DNA of 9,311 nucleotides, taken from the NCBI GenBank assembly GCA_036260395.1, contig DASZZY010000132.1, positions 1 through 9,311 of the forward strand, read 5' to 3'. The notes under the pieces were generated by a model. It saw only the letters and a list, made by a program, of their open reading frames with translations. It made no database searches and had not been told where the DNA came from. This stretch comes from DASZZY01 sp036260395 (GTDB lineage Bacteria > Actinomycetota > UBA4738 > CALAEC01). A program made the translations under genes and the position numbers. Each line of letters opens with the position of its first letter. The first letter of the stretch is position 1. Of this stretch, positions 1-5,732 are shown piece after piece.

Positions 1-1
1 G

Positions 2-673
2 GCGGCCGACGCCCGGCTGGTCCGCCGGGCCCTCGGCCGGCTGGGCTTCGGGGAGATCGTCGTCCTGGTCAACGGCCGGGCGACGCGCGCGGCGATCCTG
101 TGGTCGGCCCGGTGGCTGGCGCGGCGGACGGGCCCGGGCGGCCTCGGCGCCTTCTTCTACGCCGGGCACATCCGTCAGGTGGCCGGCGACCCCGACGGCG
201 ATGGCGAGGACGTCGACGAGGCGCTGCAGGGCGCGGACGGACGGCTGATCCTCGACGGCGAGGTGGCGGCCGCACTCTCGGGGGCCCGAGGGCCGCTGTG
301 GCTGGCGTGGGCCGGCTGCTACGCGGCCGGGTTCTCCGACGCCGCCGCCCCGGGGCGGGTCTCGTCGTACGCCTCGGACGAGAACAGCCTGGCCTACGAG
401 AGCACGGCGCTGGGGCACTCGTTCATGGTCGAGTACCTGGTGCGCCGGGCGCTGCTGGGTGAGGGGCTCACCCGCGTCGAGGCCATGCACGGCTACGCCT
501 GGCGGCACCTCCGCGGGGAGGACCGGCGGTTCCGCCCGCTCCTCGATGACCGCCTCCCGGGAGCGCTCCGCCTGGCCCCGCCCCCCCAGGGGCCGCCGGA
601 GGGCCCGCCGCCGGATCGGGCGCCGCAGGCTCAAGCGTGCCTGGTGGTGCTCCGATGCTCAGACCATGGGTGA
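2..673 (+). CDS. Caspase-like (peptidase C14 / metacaspase-type) protein, 5' partial
   Basis: The frame is open from the left edge, so the N-terminus is missing; 223 residues are visible. The order of elements matches the p20 core of bacterial caspase-like peptidases. There is a strand-helix start with LGFGEIVVLVNGRAT (residues 13-27), then FFYAGH (51-56) carrying the candidate catalytic His56. Next come an acidic loop with DEAL and DGRLILDGEV (72-88), then WAGCYAAGFSD (103-113) with candidate nucleophile Cys106, and SSYASDENSLAYES (121-134) followed by a helix. These proteins cleave after basic or acidic residues and act in stress or defence signalling, but the target here is unknown. Two oddities: the usual GHG is GHI, and the usual D-x-C before the nucleophile is A-G-C. 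The last 30 or so residues are a proline-rich tail. The family call rests on motifs alone; inactivity or a divergent subfamily is possible. Confidence 0.68.
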   Translation, partial: AADARLVRRALGRLGFGEIVVLVNGRATRAAILWSARWLARRTGPGGLGAFFYAGHIRQVAGDPDGDGEDVDEALQGADGRLILDGEVAAALSGARGPLWLAWAGCYAAGFSDAAAPGRVSSYASDENSLAYESTALGHSFMVEYLVRRALLGEGLTRVEAMHGYAWRHLRGEDRRFRPLLDDRLPGALRLAPPPQGPPEGPPPDRAPQAQACLVVLRCSDHG

Positions 674-709
674 GGACGAGCGCCGGCCTCCCGGCCCCCG
701 GGCCGCCTC

Positions 710-760
710 TGCTACAGTGGGCCGGTTCAGGGCGGCCCGGGCCCGCCGAGCAGGGGAGGG
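710..760 (+). promoter_or_regulatory. Candidate extended -10 promoter and ribosome binding site for the surface protein gene
   Basis: The 96-base gap after the caspase-like gene holds TGC-TACAGT at 710-718, which fits an extended -10 element (TGn plus four of six TATAAT positions). No convincing -35 lies 16-18 bases upstream, as is common for extended -10 promoters. A strong purine-rich ribosome site, GGGGAGGG at 753-760, lies about 10 bases before the ATG at 770 and supports that start. A GC palindrome at 692-705 could be a remnant terminator of the upstream gene but has almost no loop. The -10 is inferred from pattern only. Confidence 0.4.
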
Positions 761-769
761 GATCGAACG

Positions 770-1924
770 ATGAAGACCGCCACGAGGCGCGTGGTGTTCA
801 CCGTGGCGGCCGGGGTCGCCCTGGCAGCGGCCGCGGCACCGGCGCCGGCCCAGCAGACGACCGAGACCACCACGACCTACGCCGCCGAATCGTCATCGGC
901 CGGCCTGTACGTCGCGCTGACGCCCCCGGGCGAGGAGGAGCCCGCGGTGGCCATCGTGGGCGCCGGGACCGAGGGCAGCGTCACCTCCGACGGCCCGGCC
1001 GCGGCGGGGCAGGCTGACGCGCTGGCCCTGGCCGGCGAGTCGCCGGTCCAGGCCACGACGAGCGCGCCGCCGGACGAGAGCGACTCGGCCGAGAGTCCCA
1101 TCCCGGCCATCGAGATCCCGAACGTGGGGACGATCGGCGCGCTCCAGGGGCAAGCCTCCTCCTCCAGCGAGGCCGAGGACGGCACGCCGACCACCGAGAA
1201 CGACGCCGGGTTCGCCGGCGTGGACATCGACCTGGCGCTGCCCGAGCTGGGGCCGCTGGGCACCGTGGGCGGCTCCGTCTCGGTGGCCCAGGCGTCCACC
1301 CAGGCCGACGCCGGCGCGCCACAGGACACCGACGTGGCCGCTGAGGCCGGGTCGTCGGGGATCTCCGTCGGCCTCGACGTCGACATCTCGGTCCTCGAGC
1401 AGCTGTGCGCCAACCTGCCCGCCGGCCCGCTCCAGGACGCCTGCAACAGCCTGGCCCAGCAGGACGCGCCGGTGCTGGCGGACGTCTCGGTCGGCGTGAG
1501 CGACGTGCGCTGCGGCTGGGACGGCGAGTCGGCCGACTGCGACGGGTCGGGCGCGGTAGTGGTCGTCGAGCTGCTGGGGCAGGACCCTGTCGAGGTGGCC
1601 CCCGGACAGACCGTGACGATCCCCGAGGAGGGCCCGTTCCTGGTCCGGGCGTCGGCCGGGGCGTTCACCGAGGAGACGACCTCGAACCCCGACAGCGCCT
1701 CGGCCATCGCCACCGGCGTGAGCGTGGAGCTGCTGGGCGCGGACCCCGCGCTCCCGGGGCTGGTGACGGTCCAGCTCGGGCAGTCCACCGCCGCGGTGAG
1801 CGGCGACGTCGAGGAGGAGCGGGTGATCGCCCGGACGGGGGCGCCGCTGGCGCCGATCTTCCTGGGCGGGTCCGCGCTCGTGGCGGCCGGCCTCGGGCTG
1901 CGGAGGTTCCTGCGGCGCCGGTAG
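770..1924 (+). CDS. Secreted alanine-rich surface protein with class E-type sortase sorting signal
   Basis: This 384-residue protein has a signal peptide: basic K2-R7, a hydrophobic stretch at about 8-24, and likely cleavage after APA at residue 27. A low-complexity region rich in Ala, Ser, Thr, Gly, Asp and Glu follows to about residue 150. Two Cys pairs (C213/C225 and C248/C257) could form disulphides. A short motif recurs: VELLGQDP near 266 and VELLGADP near 319. The C-terminus has IARTG (353-357), a hydrophobic segment to about 377, and a basic RRFLRRR tail, which is the three-part layout of a cell-wall sorting signal. The next gene, 10 bases on, is a sortase, so this is probably its substrate, displayed on the cell surface. 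The central domain is not recognised and no enzymatic motif was seen. Alternatively, the tail could simply act as a membrane anchor without sorting. Confidence 0.85.
   Translation: MKTATRRVVFTVAAGVALAAAAAPAPAQQTTETTTTYAAESSSAGLYVALTPPGEEEPAVAIVGAGTEGSVTSDGPAAAGQADALALAGESPVQATTSAPPDESDSAESPIPAIEIPNVGTIGALQGQASSSSEAEDGTPTTENDAGFAGVDIDLALPELGPLGTVGGSVSVAQASTQADAGAPQDTDVAAEAGSSGISVGLDVDISVLEQLCANLPAGPLQDACNSLAQQDAPVLADVSVGVSDVRCGWDGESADCDGSGAVVVVELLGQDPVEVAPGQTVTIPEEGPFLVRASAGAFTEETTSNPDSASAIATGVSVELLGADPALPGLVTVQLGQSTAAVSGDVEEERVIARTGAPLAPIFLGGSALVAAGLGLRRFLRRR
1826..1921 (+). other. C-terminal cell-wall sorting signal (IARTG, hydrophobic segment, basic tail)
   Basis: Residues 353-384 of the surface protein read I-A-R-T-G, then a hydrophobic helix of about 20 residues, then RRFLRRR. 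Class A sortases use LPxTG; class E sortases of actinobacteria use LAxTG. Here the Ala at position 2 and T-G at positions 4-5 fit class E, with Ile in place of Leu at position 1. The expected cut is between T356 and G357. Confidence 0.7.
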
Positions 1925-1934
1925 CGCTCCCCGC

Positions 1935-2648
1935 ATGACGGACCGCTCCCCGCTCTACCCGGACGGCGTCCTCTCCGACCGGGGGCGCCCCGGCCAGGAG
2001 ACGCCGATCGACCGCACGCGCTCCGGCCTGGGCATGGTCGTCGACTCGTGGCGCAACCGCCCGGTCCCGCGACGGATCCTCGGGACGCTGTCGGTGCTGA
2101 TGCTCTTGGGCGGCGTGGCCCTGTTCGCCTGGCCGTTCGCCACGAACCTGTACACGGACTGGAGGCAGGCCCGGCTCGCGGACGGGTTCGGCTCGCCGGC
2201 CCACCAGCGCGCCTACGTCACCCGCACGATCCGGCCCGGCGACGCGCTCACCAGGATCGTGATCCCCAAGCTCGGCGTGGATGCCATCGTCGTCGAGGGC
2301 ACGACGCTGTCCGCCCTCCGGGCCGGCGCCGGGCACTACGAGCACAGCGCGCTTCCGTGCGAGCGGGGGAACGCCGCGATCGCCGGGCACCGGACCACGT
2401 ACGGGAAGCCGTTCGCCGACCTCGACCGACTGGCAGACGGCGACCGGATCGTCCTCGTGACGCCCGTCGGCCGCTGCACCTACGAGGTGAAGGGCGACCC
2501 GTGGATCACCGTGCCGGGCGACTTCGGTGTGATCGCGCCGAAGAAGGGGTCGCTCCTGACGCTGACGACGTGCGACCCGCCGGGGAGCGCCGCGATGCGG
2601 CTGATCGTGCGGGCCGAGCTGGAAAGGACCGAGCTGCCGATCGGCTGA
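1935..2648 (+). CDS. Class E-type sortase (membrane-anchored transpeptidase)
   Basis: This is a 237-residue sortase. A cytoplasmic N-terminus of about 48 residues is followed by one membrane segment (about 49-69) and an extracellular catalytic domain. The sortase triad is visible: His152 in AIAGHRTTYGKPF, Cys213 in LTLTTCDPPG and Arg222 in AAMRLIV. GHRTTYGKPF with LTTC is typical of class E enzymes, which cleave LAxTG-like signals between Thr and Gly and attach the protein to the cell wall. It sits 10 bases downstream of a gene with an IARTG signal, so the two are probably co-transcribed and functionally paired. No clear ribosome site precedes the ATG, which suggests translational coupling; Met34 is a possible later start but would leave only a very short cytoplasmic part. 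Two extra cysteines (C142, C181) lie in the extracellular domain. Class E rather than D or F is inferred from motifs and the substrate. Confidence 0.93.
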   Translation: MTDRSPLYPDGVLSDRGRPGQETPIDRTRSGLGMVVDSWRNRPVPRRILGTLSVLMLLGGVALFAWPFATNLYTDWRQARLADGFGSPAHQRAYVTRTIRPGDALTRIVIPKLGVDAIVVEGTTLSALRAGAGHYEHSALPCERGNAAIAGHRTTYGKPFADLDRLADGDRIVLVTPVGRCTYEVKGDPWITVPGDFGVIAPKKGSLLTLTTCDPPGSAAMRLIVRAELERTELPIG

Positions 2649-2675
2649 GGCGCGAGCGACGAGGTGCGGGCAGCC

Positions 2676-2705
2676 CCCGGGCCGCACGCGGGCCTACGGC
2701 CCGGG
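2676..2705 (+). terminator. Inverted repeat after the sortase gene, candidate terminator
   Basis: CCCGGGCCG at 2676-2684 and CGGCCCGGG at 2697-2705 are perfect 9-base complements around a 12-base loop, starting 28 bases after the sortase stop. A competing smaller hairpin (CGGGCC 2689-2694 with GGCCCG 2698-2703) shares the right arm. No T tract follows, so this would be a non-canonical terminator of the kind often seen in GC-rich actinobacteria, or merely an RNA-stabilising structure. Confidence 0.4.
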
Positions 2706-2757
2706 AGCATGTCTAGGGTTCGACGCGGGGCCCGCCATTTCCTGCCCCGGGGACGGC

Positions 2758-2812
2758 TTTTCCACTCGGCCTCCCGACCGCGCTATCCTTCCCAGGCGGA
2801 CGACACGAGGAG
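2758..2812 (+). promoter_or_regulatory. Candidate promoter and ribosome binding site for the 74-residue protein gene
   Basis: TATCCT at 2784-2789 matches the -10 consensus at four positions (TAT..T) and is one of the few A/T-rich spots in the intergenic region. The best -35 neighbourhood is the T-rich patch around 2758-2766 (TTTTCCACT), a poor match to TTGACA. GAGGAG at 2807-2812 lies 5 bases before the ATG at 2818 and is a good ribosome binding site that fixes this start. The rest of the 169-base gap (2649-2817) holds only the inverted repeat and a weak 6-base stem at 2726-2749. Confidence 0.4.
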
Positions 2813-2817
2813 CGCCC

Positions 2818-3042
2818 ATGGCAGCCCGCACGTTCAGGTTCTCGGTCCTCGGCCGCTACCCCGCCCAGCTCCGCGACAACGCCACCGCCGTCACCATCAC
2901 GATGGCCGCCGGAGAGGGCGACCACGTCGTCCACTGCGGGACGCTGACGATGGCGGAGGCGGAGTGGGACGACTTCGTGGCCGCCCTGCGCCGGGCGCTC
3001 GGGGACCGGGTGGAGGTCCTCGACCCGGCGTCGTCGTCCTGA
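2818..3042 (+). CDS. Small hypothetical protein (74 residues)
   Basis: A clear GAGGAG ribosome site, a -10-like box and the absence of any competing gene support this as real. The protein appears soluble, with no signal peptide or membrane segment. It begins with probable beta strands (TFRFSVLGRYP; AVTITMAAG; VVHCGTLT, residues 5-43) and continues into an amphipathic helix, MAEAEWDDFVAALRRAL (45-61), then VEVLD. This beta-beta-alpha layout with a His-Cys-Gly turn is seen in many short actinobacterial proteins of unknown role. I do not recognise the family and propose no function. It lies downstream of a possible terminator with its own promoter, so it is probably independent of the sortase unit. 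Its stop codon is one base from the stop of the convergent Mce-associated gene. Confidence 0.72.
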   Translation: MAARTFRFSVLGRYPAQLRDNATAVTITMAAGEGDHVVHCGTLTMAEAEWDDFVAALRRALGDRVEVLDPASSS

Positions 3043-3043
3043 G

Positions 3044-3625
3044 TCAGTCGATCGGGAAGCCGCCCGGCGTCTGGAGGATCTCGACGCGCTCGACCCTCCA
3101 TCCCTCGTCGGTCTCGAGGAGGCCGATCTCCATGCGCAGGACGTCGATCCTGGGCGCGGTGGCCTCCGCGTTCACGACCGTCTCGTCCACCACCGCGAAG
3201 ACGGTGGCGGCGTCCTCGCCGAGCTCCTGCACGAACACCGTCCGGACCCGCCCGACGCTGCGCGCCTCGCTGGCCCGGATCGCCTCGATGCGGGCCTCGT
3301 CGAACGTCTGCTCGACCTCGTCGGCGAACCGCCCCACGGCGTAGGAGCGGATCTCCGCCACGTCGCGCTCGATGGTGTCGGCGCTGAACGTGGTCAGCGC
3401 CGAGGCGAACCGCCGGCCGGTCTCCCGGACCTCGGCGGCCCGGGCTTCCTTGGCGCGCTCCCCCCACCACAGCGCCCCGAACGCGACGGCCACGGCGACG
3501 GCCGCGGCGGCCAGGGCCCACGGGAAGGCGGGGGAGCGGAGGACGCGCCGGGGGGACGGCGGGCGGAGGCGGCGGCGCCGGCGCTGTTCGGGGGCGGCGC
3601 CCTCGACCTCTTCCACCTCTTCCAC
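3044..3625 (-). CDS. Mce-associated membrane protein (Mas/Mam-type)
   Basis: This 193-residue protein is read from a GTG at 3625. The open frame extends further upstream, but that part lies inside the preceding MCE gene and has out-of-frame composition. The N-terminus is acidic (VEEVEEVEG), then strongly basic (residues 15-30, many Arg), followed by one membrane segment (about 35-54, ending ALWWGE). The remainder looks like the NTF2-like extracytoplasmic domain of Mce-associated proteins: a helix with RRFASALTTFSADTIERDV (71-89), then beta strands such as VRTVFVQELG, ATVFAVVDETV, and WRVERVEILQ. Family members are encoded at the end of mce operons and are thought to stabilise the transporter; mycobacterial OmamA is the best-known example. 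It is the last gene, 41 bases after the final MCE gene, a wider gap than the overlaps upstream. The start is uncertain because GTG occurs twice in a 9-base repeat. Confidence 0.82.
   Translation of the reverse strand: MEEVEEVEGAAPEQRRRRRLRPPSPRRVLRSPAFPWALAAAAVAVAVAFGALWWGERAKEARAAEVRETGRRFASALTTFSADTIERDVAEIRSYAVGRFADEVEQTFDEARIEAIRASEARSVGRVRTVFVQELGEDAATVFAVVDETVVNAEATAPRIDVLRMEIGLLETDEGWRVERVEILQTPGGFPID
3608..3625 (-). repeat. Two tandem 9-base repeats over the start codon of the Mce-associated gene
   Basis: On the coding strand GTGGAAGAG occurs twice in direct succession and is followed by a degenerate third copy (GTCGAGGGC). Each perfect copy offers a GTG, so initiation could begin at 3625 or 3616, giving VEEVEEVEG or VEEVEG N-termini. 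No strong Shine-Dalgarno upstream settles which is used. Confidence 0.7.
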
Positions 3626-3666
3626 CCCGCCAGCGTACGGAGCCCGTGACCTGGGCGCTACGGCGT

Positions 3667-4770
3667 TCAGCGGCCCGGGTGGAGCTCCGACCCCGGCGCC
3701 AGGTAGACGTCGGTGGGCTGGTCCCCGGGCCCCACGCCGTCGCCGTAGCGGGAGTGGCAGCCGTGCCCCGCGAACACGTCGGGCGGCGTCCGGGGGCGGG
3801 GGTACGGCTGGCCGCGCCCGGTCGCGTCCTGGAGGTGGACGCGGAACCACCCGTACCCGTCGGAGGTGCTCTCCTGGACCGTCTGGTCGGCCCCCCCGAA
3901 GAACCAGTGGTTGAGCTCGAGGACGGCCTTCAGGTCCTCGAGGTGCTTGGTCCGGGCGATCACGTCGTTGACCGTGCCCAGGTCCTCGACCAGGCACGCC
4001 ACGTTGGCCTTCTCGGAGGCCAGGAGCTCGCCGAAGACCTCCGAGAACGACGCCCCGTTGCGCATGAGCTCCACGAGGTCGAAGCGCCGGTCGCGCAGCA
4101 CGTCGGCCAGGACGGCGGTCAGCGTCAGGTCCTCGGCCAGCGTGTCGGCGTTCTGGGCCAGCACGTCGAGCACCTCGGGCCCCTTCCGGATCAGCGACTC
4201 GAGCTCGACCCGCACCTCGAGGATGCGCTCCTGGAGGTCCGCGGCGGCCACGGCGAACGTCGCCAGGTCCTCGCCGCGGCCGCGGAGCGCGGTGGCCAGC
4301 TCGGACGTCAAGACCGAGACGTCCTCGGGGGTCAGCGCCCCGAGGGTCGTGGCCAGGGCCTCGATCGTCTCCACCGGGTCGGGGGGCGTGGTGACGTCCT
4401 CCATGGGGATCACCGCGCCGGAGGGGAGCGTGGCCCCCTGGCCGGGGGTGAGGTCGACGGTCATGTCGCCGATCGGACTGCGGCGCGTGATCTCGGCGGT
4501 CGTCCCCTCGGGGACCGTGACGCCGGGGTCAAAGACCAGGCGGACGCGGACGGTCCCGTCGTCCTTGAGGTGGACCGCGGTCACCGCGCCGGACGGGACA
4601 CCGCGGATGGTCACGTCGCTGCGGGGGAGGACCCCGGACGCGTCGGCGGTCTCGAGGACCAGCGTCCGGCCCTGCTCCTGGGGGAAGAGGAAGCGGGTGG
4701 CCCCGAACCACACCAGGACCCCGGAGATCACCAGGGCCGTGATCATGTTGATGATCGTCCGCCGGGTCAT
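3667..4770 (-). CDS. MCE-family lipid-transport protein, MceF position
   Basis: This 367-residue protein starts with an ATG whose ATGA overlaps the stop of the preceding lipoprotein gene; GAGGGG about 8 bases upstream supports it. It has an uncleaved membrane anchor (about 7-28) and an MCE domain at about 36-110. The domain includes the typical SDVTIRGVPSGAVTAVHL and the strand pair ending IGDMTVDLTPG. A long helical region follows (about 130-285), where MCE subunits form the tunnel of the complex. The end contains NHWFFGG (287-293), GWFRVHL and a Pro/Gly-rich tail with GHGCHSRYGDG (335-345). Two cysteines (C259, C338) may pair. In MCE complexes the subunits form a hexamer that carries lipids between the outer envelope and the YrbE permease. 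As the last MCE gene before the Mas-type gene, it corresponds to MceF by position; sequence-based assignment to that subgroup was not possible here. Confidence 0.92.
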   Translation of the reverse strand: MTRRTIINMITALVISGVLVWFGATRFLFPQEQGRTLVLETADASGVLPRSDVTIRGVPSGAVTAVHLKDDGTVRVRLVFDPGVTVPEGTTAEITRRSPIGDMTVDLTPGQGATLPSGAVIPMEDVTTPPDPVETIEALATTLGALTPEDVSVLTSELATALRGRGEDLATFAVAAADLQERILEVRVELESLIRKGPEVLDVLAQNADTLAEDLTLTAVLADVLRDRRFDLVELMRNGASFSEVFGELLASEKANVACLVEDLGTVNDVIARTKHLEDLKAVLELNHWFFGGADQTVQESTSDGYGWFRVHLQDATGRGQPYPRPRTPPDVFAGHGCHSRYGDGVGPGDQPTDVYLAPGSELHPGR

Positions 4771-5732
4771 TCCGGTATCCCCTCGCAGCTCCGGGCGGGG
4801 TCGTCCGGATCCTCGTTGAGGCCGCAGATGATGAAGTCCTGGTAGACCTGGACGAAGCGCTTGTACTCGGTCAGCTGGGTGTTCTGGTTGTGGAGCGGCG
4901 CCCAGCGGAGGATCTTCACCAGGGAGTCCTCCTCATCGCGGAGCACGCGCAGGATCACGCGCATCTGCCGGAAGAACCGGTCCATCTCGTCGGAGTGCGC
5001 CGTGAGGATCCCCCTGGCCCCGACGGCCAGGCGGTCGAGGGCCCGGATGGCGCGCTCCAGGCGATCCACCTCCTCGCTGAGGACGGACATCGCCTGAGCG
5101 CTGTTCTCCAGCGACCTGGCCTGCTCCACGGCCCGGCTGGCCAGGACGCTGTTGAAGCGGCCCAGCGAGACGATGACCCCGCGGATGTCGTCGGTCCGGG
5201 CCGCGTAGCCGCGGACGATCTCCTCGAAGTTGCGCAGGAGGATGCGGAGGTCCTTCCCGTGGCCCCCGAACCCGCGGGCCCCCTCCTCGACGAGCGTGGC
5301 GATCTCGCTGGCGGCGATGGGGCCCAGGACGTCGACGCCCTCGATCACCAGGTCCTCGAGGTCCGCGCGGGTCTCGGTCATGGCGATGACGTCCCCGTCC
5401 TCGAGCGGCGGTGCCGAGGGCGGCAGCTCCGGCGGGATGTAGAGGTCCACGATCCGCTCGCCGAGGAGGCTGGTGCGGCGGATCCGGGCGATCACCCCGC
5501 GCGGAACCGCCGCCTCCTCGTCGATCGACATCGTCACCAGGGCGCGGTCGCCGTCGAGCTCGATCGCGTCGACCCGTCCGATCTGGACGTCCGAGGTCAT
5601 CACCGGCGCCGCGGGGGCCAGGTCGCCGATGTCGTCGAACCTGGCCCGCACGGTGACGGCCCCGTCGCCGCCGAACCCGCAGGCCGCGGAGGCGACCGCC
5701 GCGATCAGCGCGATGGCCGCGACGCGCCTCAC
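4767..5732 (-). CDS. MCE-family lipoprotein, MceE position
   Basis: This 321-residue protein starts with GTG at 5732, inside the overlap GTGA with the upstream stop; GAGGGAG just before it is a suitable ribosome site. Residues 1-18 are a lipoprotein signal peptide: VRR, a hydrophobic core, and a lipobox ending SAAC with lipid-attachment Cys18. The MCE domain spans about 25-102 and includes VMTSDVQIGRVDAIEL (44-59) and RTSLLGERIVDLYIPP (86-101). A helical tunnel region follows (about 120-280), with a heptad-like stretch near 205-235, then KRFVQVYQDFIICGL and a short acidic tail; C303 and C316 could pair. In mycobacterial operons the fifth MCE protein (MceE, also called LprK in mce1) is the lipoprotein, matching this position. 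The open frame continues upstream of 5732, but that stretch overlaps the previous gene and lacks MCE features. Confidence 0.92.
   Translation of the reverse strand: MRRVAAIALIAAVASAACGFGGDGAVTVRARFDDIGDLAPAAPVMTSDVQIGRVDAIELDGDRALVTMSIDEEAAVPRGVIARIRRTSLLGERIVDLYIPPELPPSAPPLEDGDVIAMTETRADLEDLVIEGVDVLGPIAASEIATLVEEGARGFGGHGKDLRILLRNFEEIVRGYAARTDDIRGVIVSLGRFNSVLASRAVEQARSLENSAQAMSVLSEEVDRLERAIRALDRLAVGARGILTAHSDEMDRFFRQMRVILRVLRDEEDSLVKILRWAPLHNQNTQLTEYKRFVQVYQDFIICGLNEDPDDPARSCEGIPE

Noticed and set aside
692..705. GC palindrome after the caspase-like gene as a terminator
   Set aside because: The arms leave only two bases for a loop and no T tract follows; in DNA this GC-rich such palindromes arise by chance.
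877..1936. Two long - strand open frames opposite the surface protein gene
   Set aside because: The + strand gene has a ribosome site, signal peptide and sorting signal. The antisense translations are Ser/Ala/Pro- or Arg/Gly-rich, without recognisable features.
2664..3344. 226-codon + strand open frame across the intergenic region and the small gene
   Set aside because: It has no ribosome site, overlaps the better-supported 74-residue gene, and runs antisense into the Mce-associated gene.
3626..3997. N-terminal extension of the Mce-associated gene
   Set aside because: The in-frame extension overlaps the last MCE gene, is Arg/Pro-rich and lacks family features, so the GTG at 3625 was preferred.
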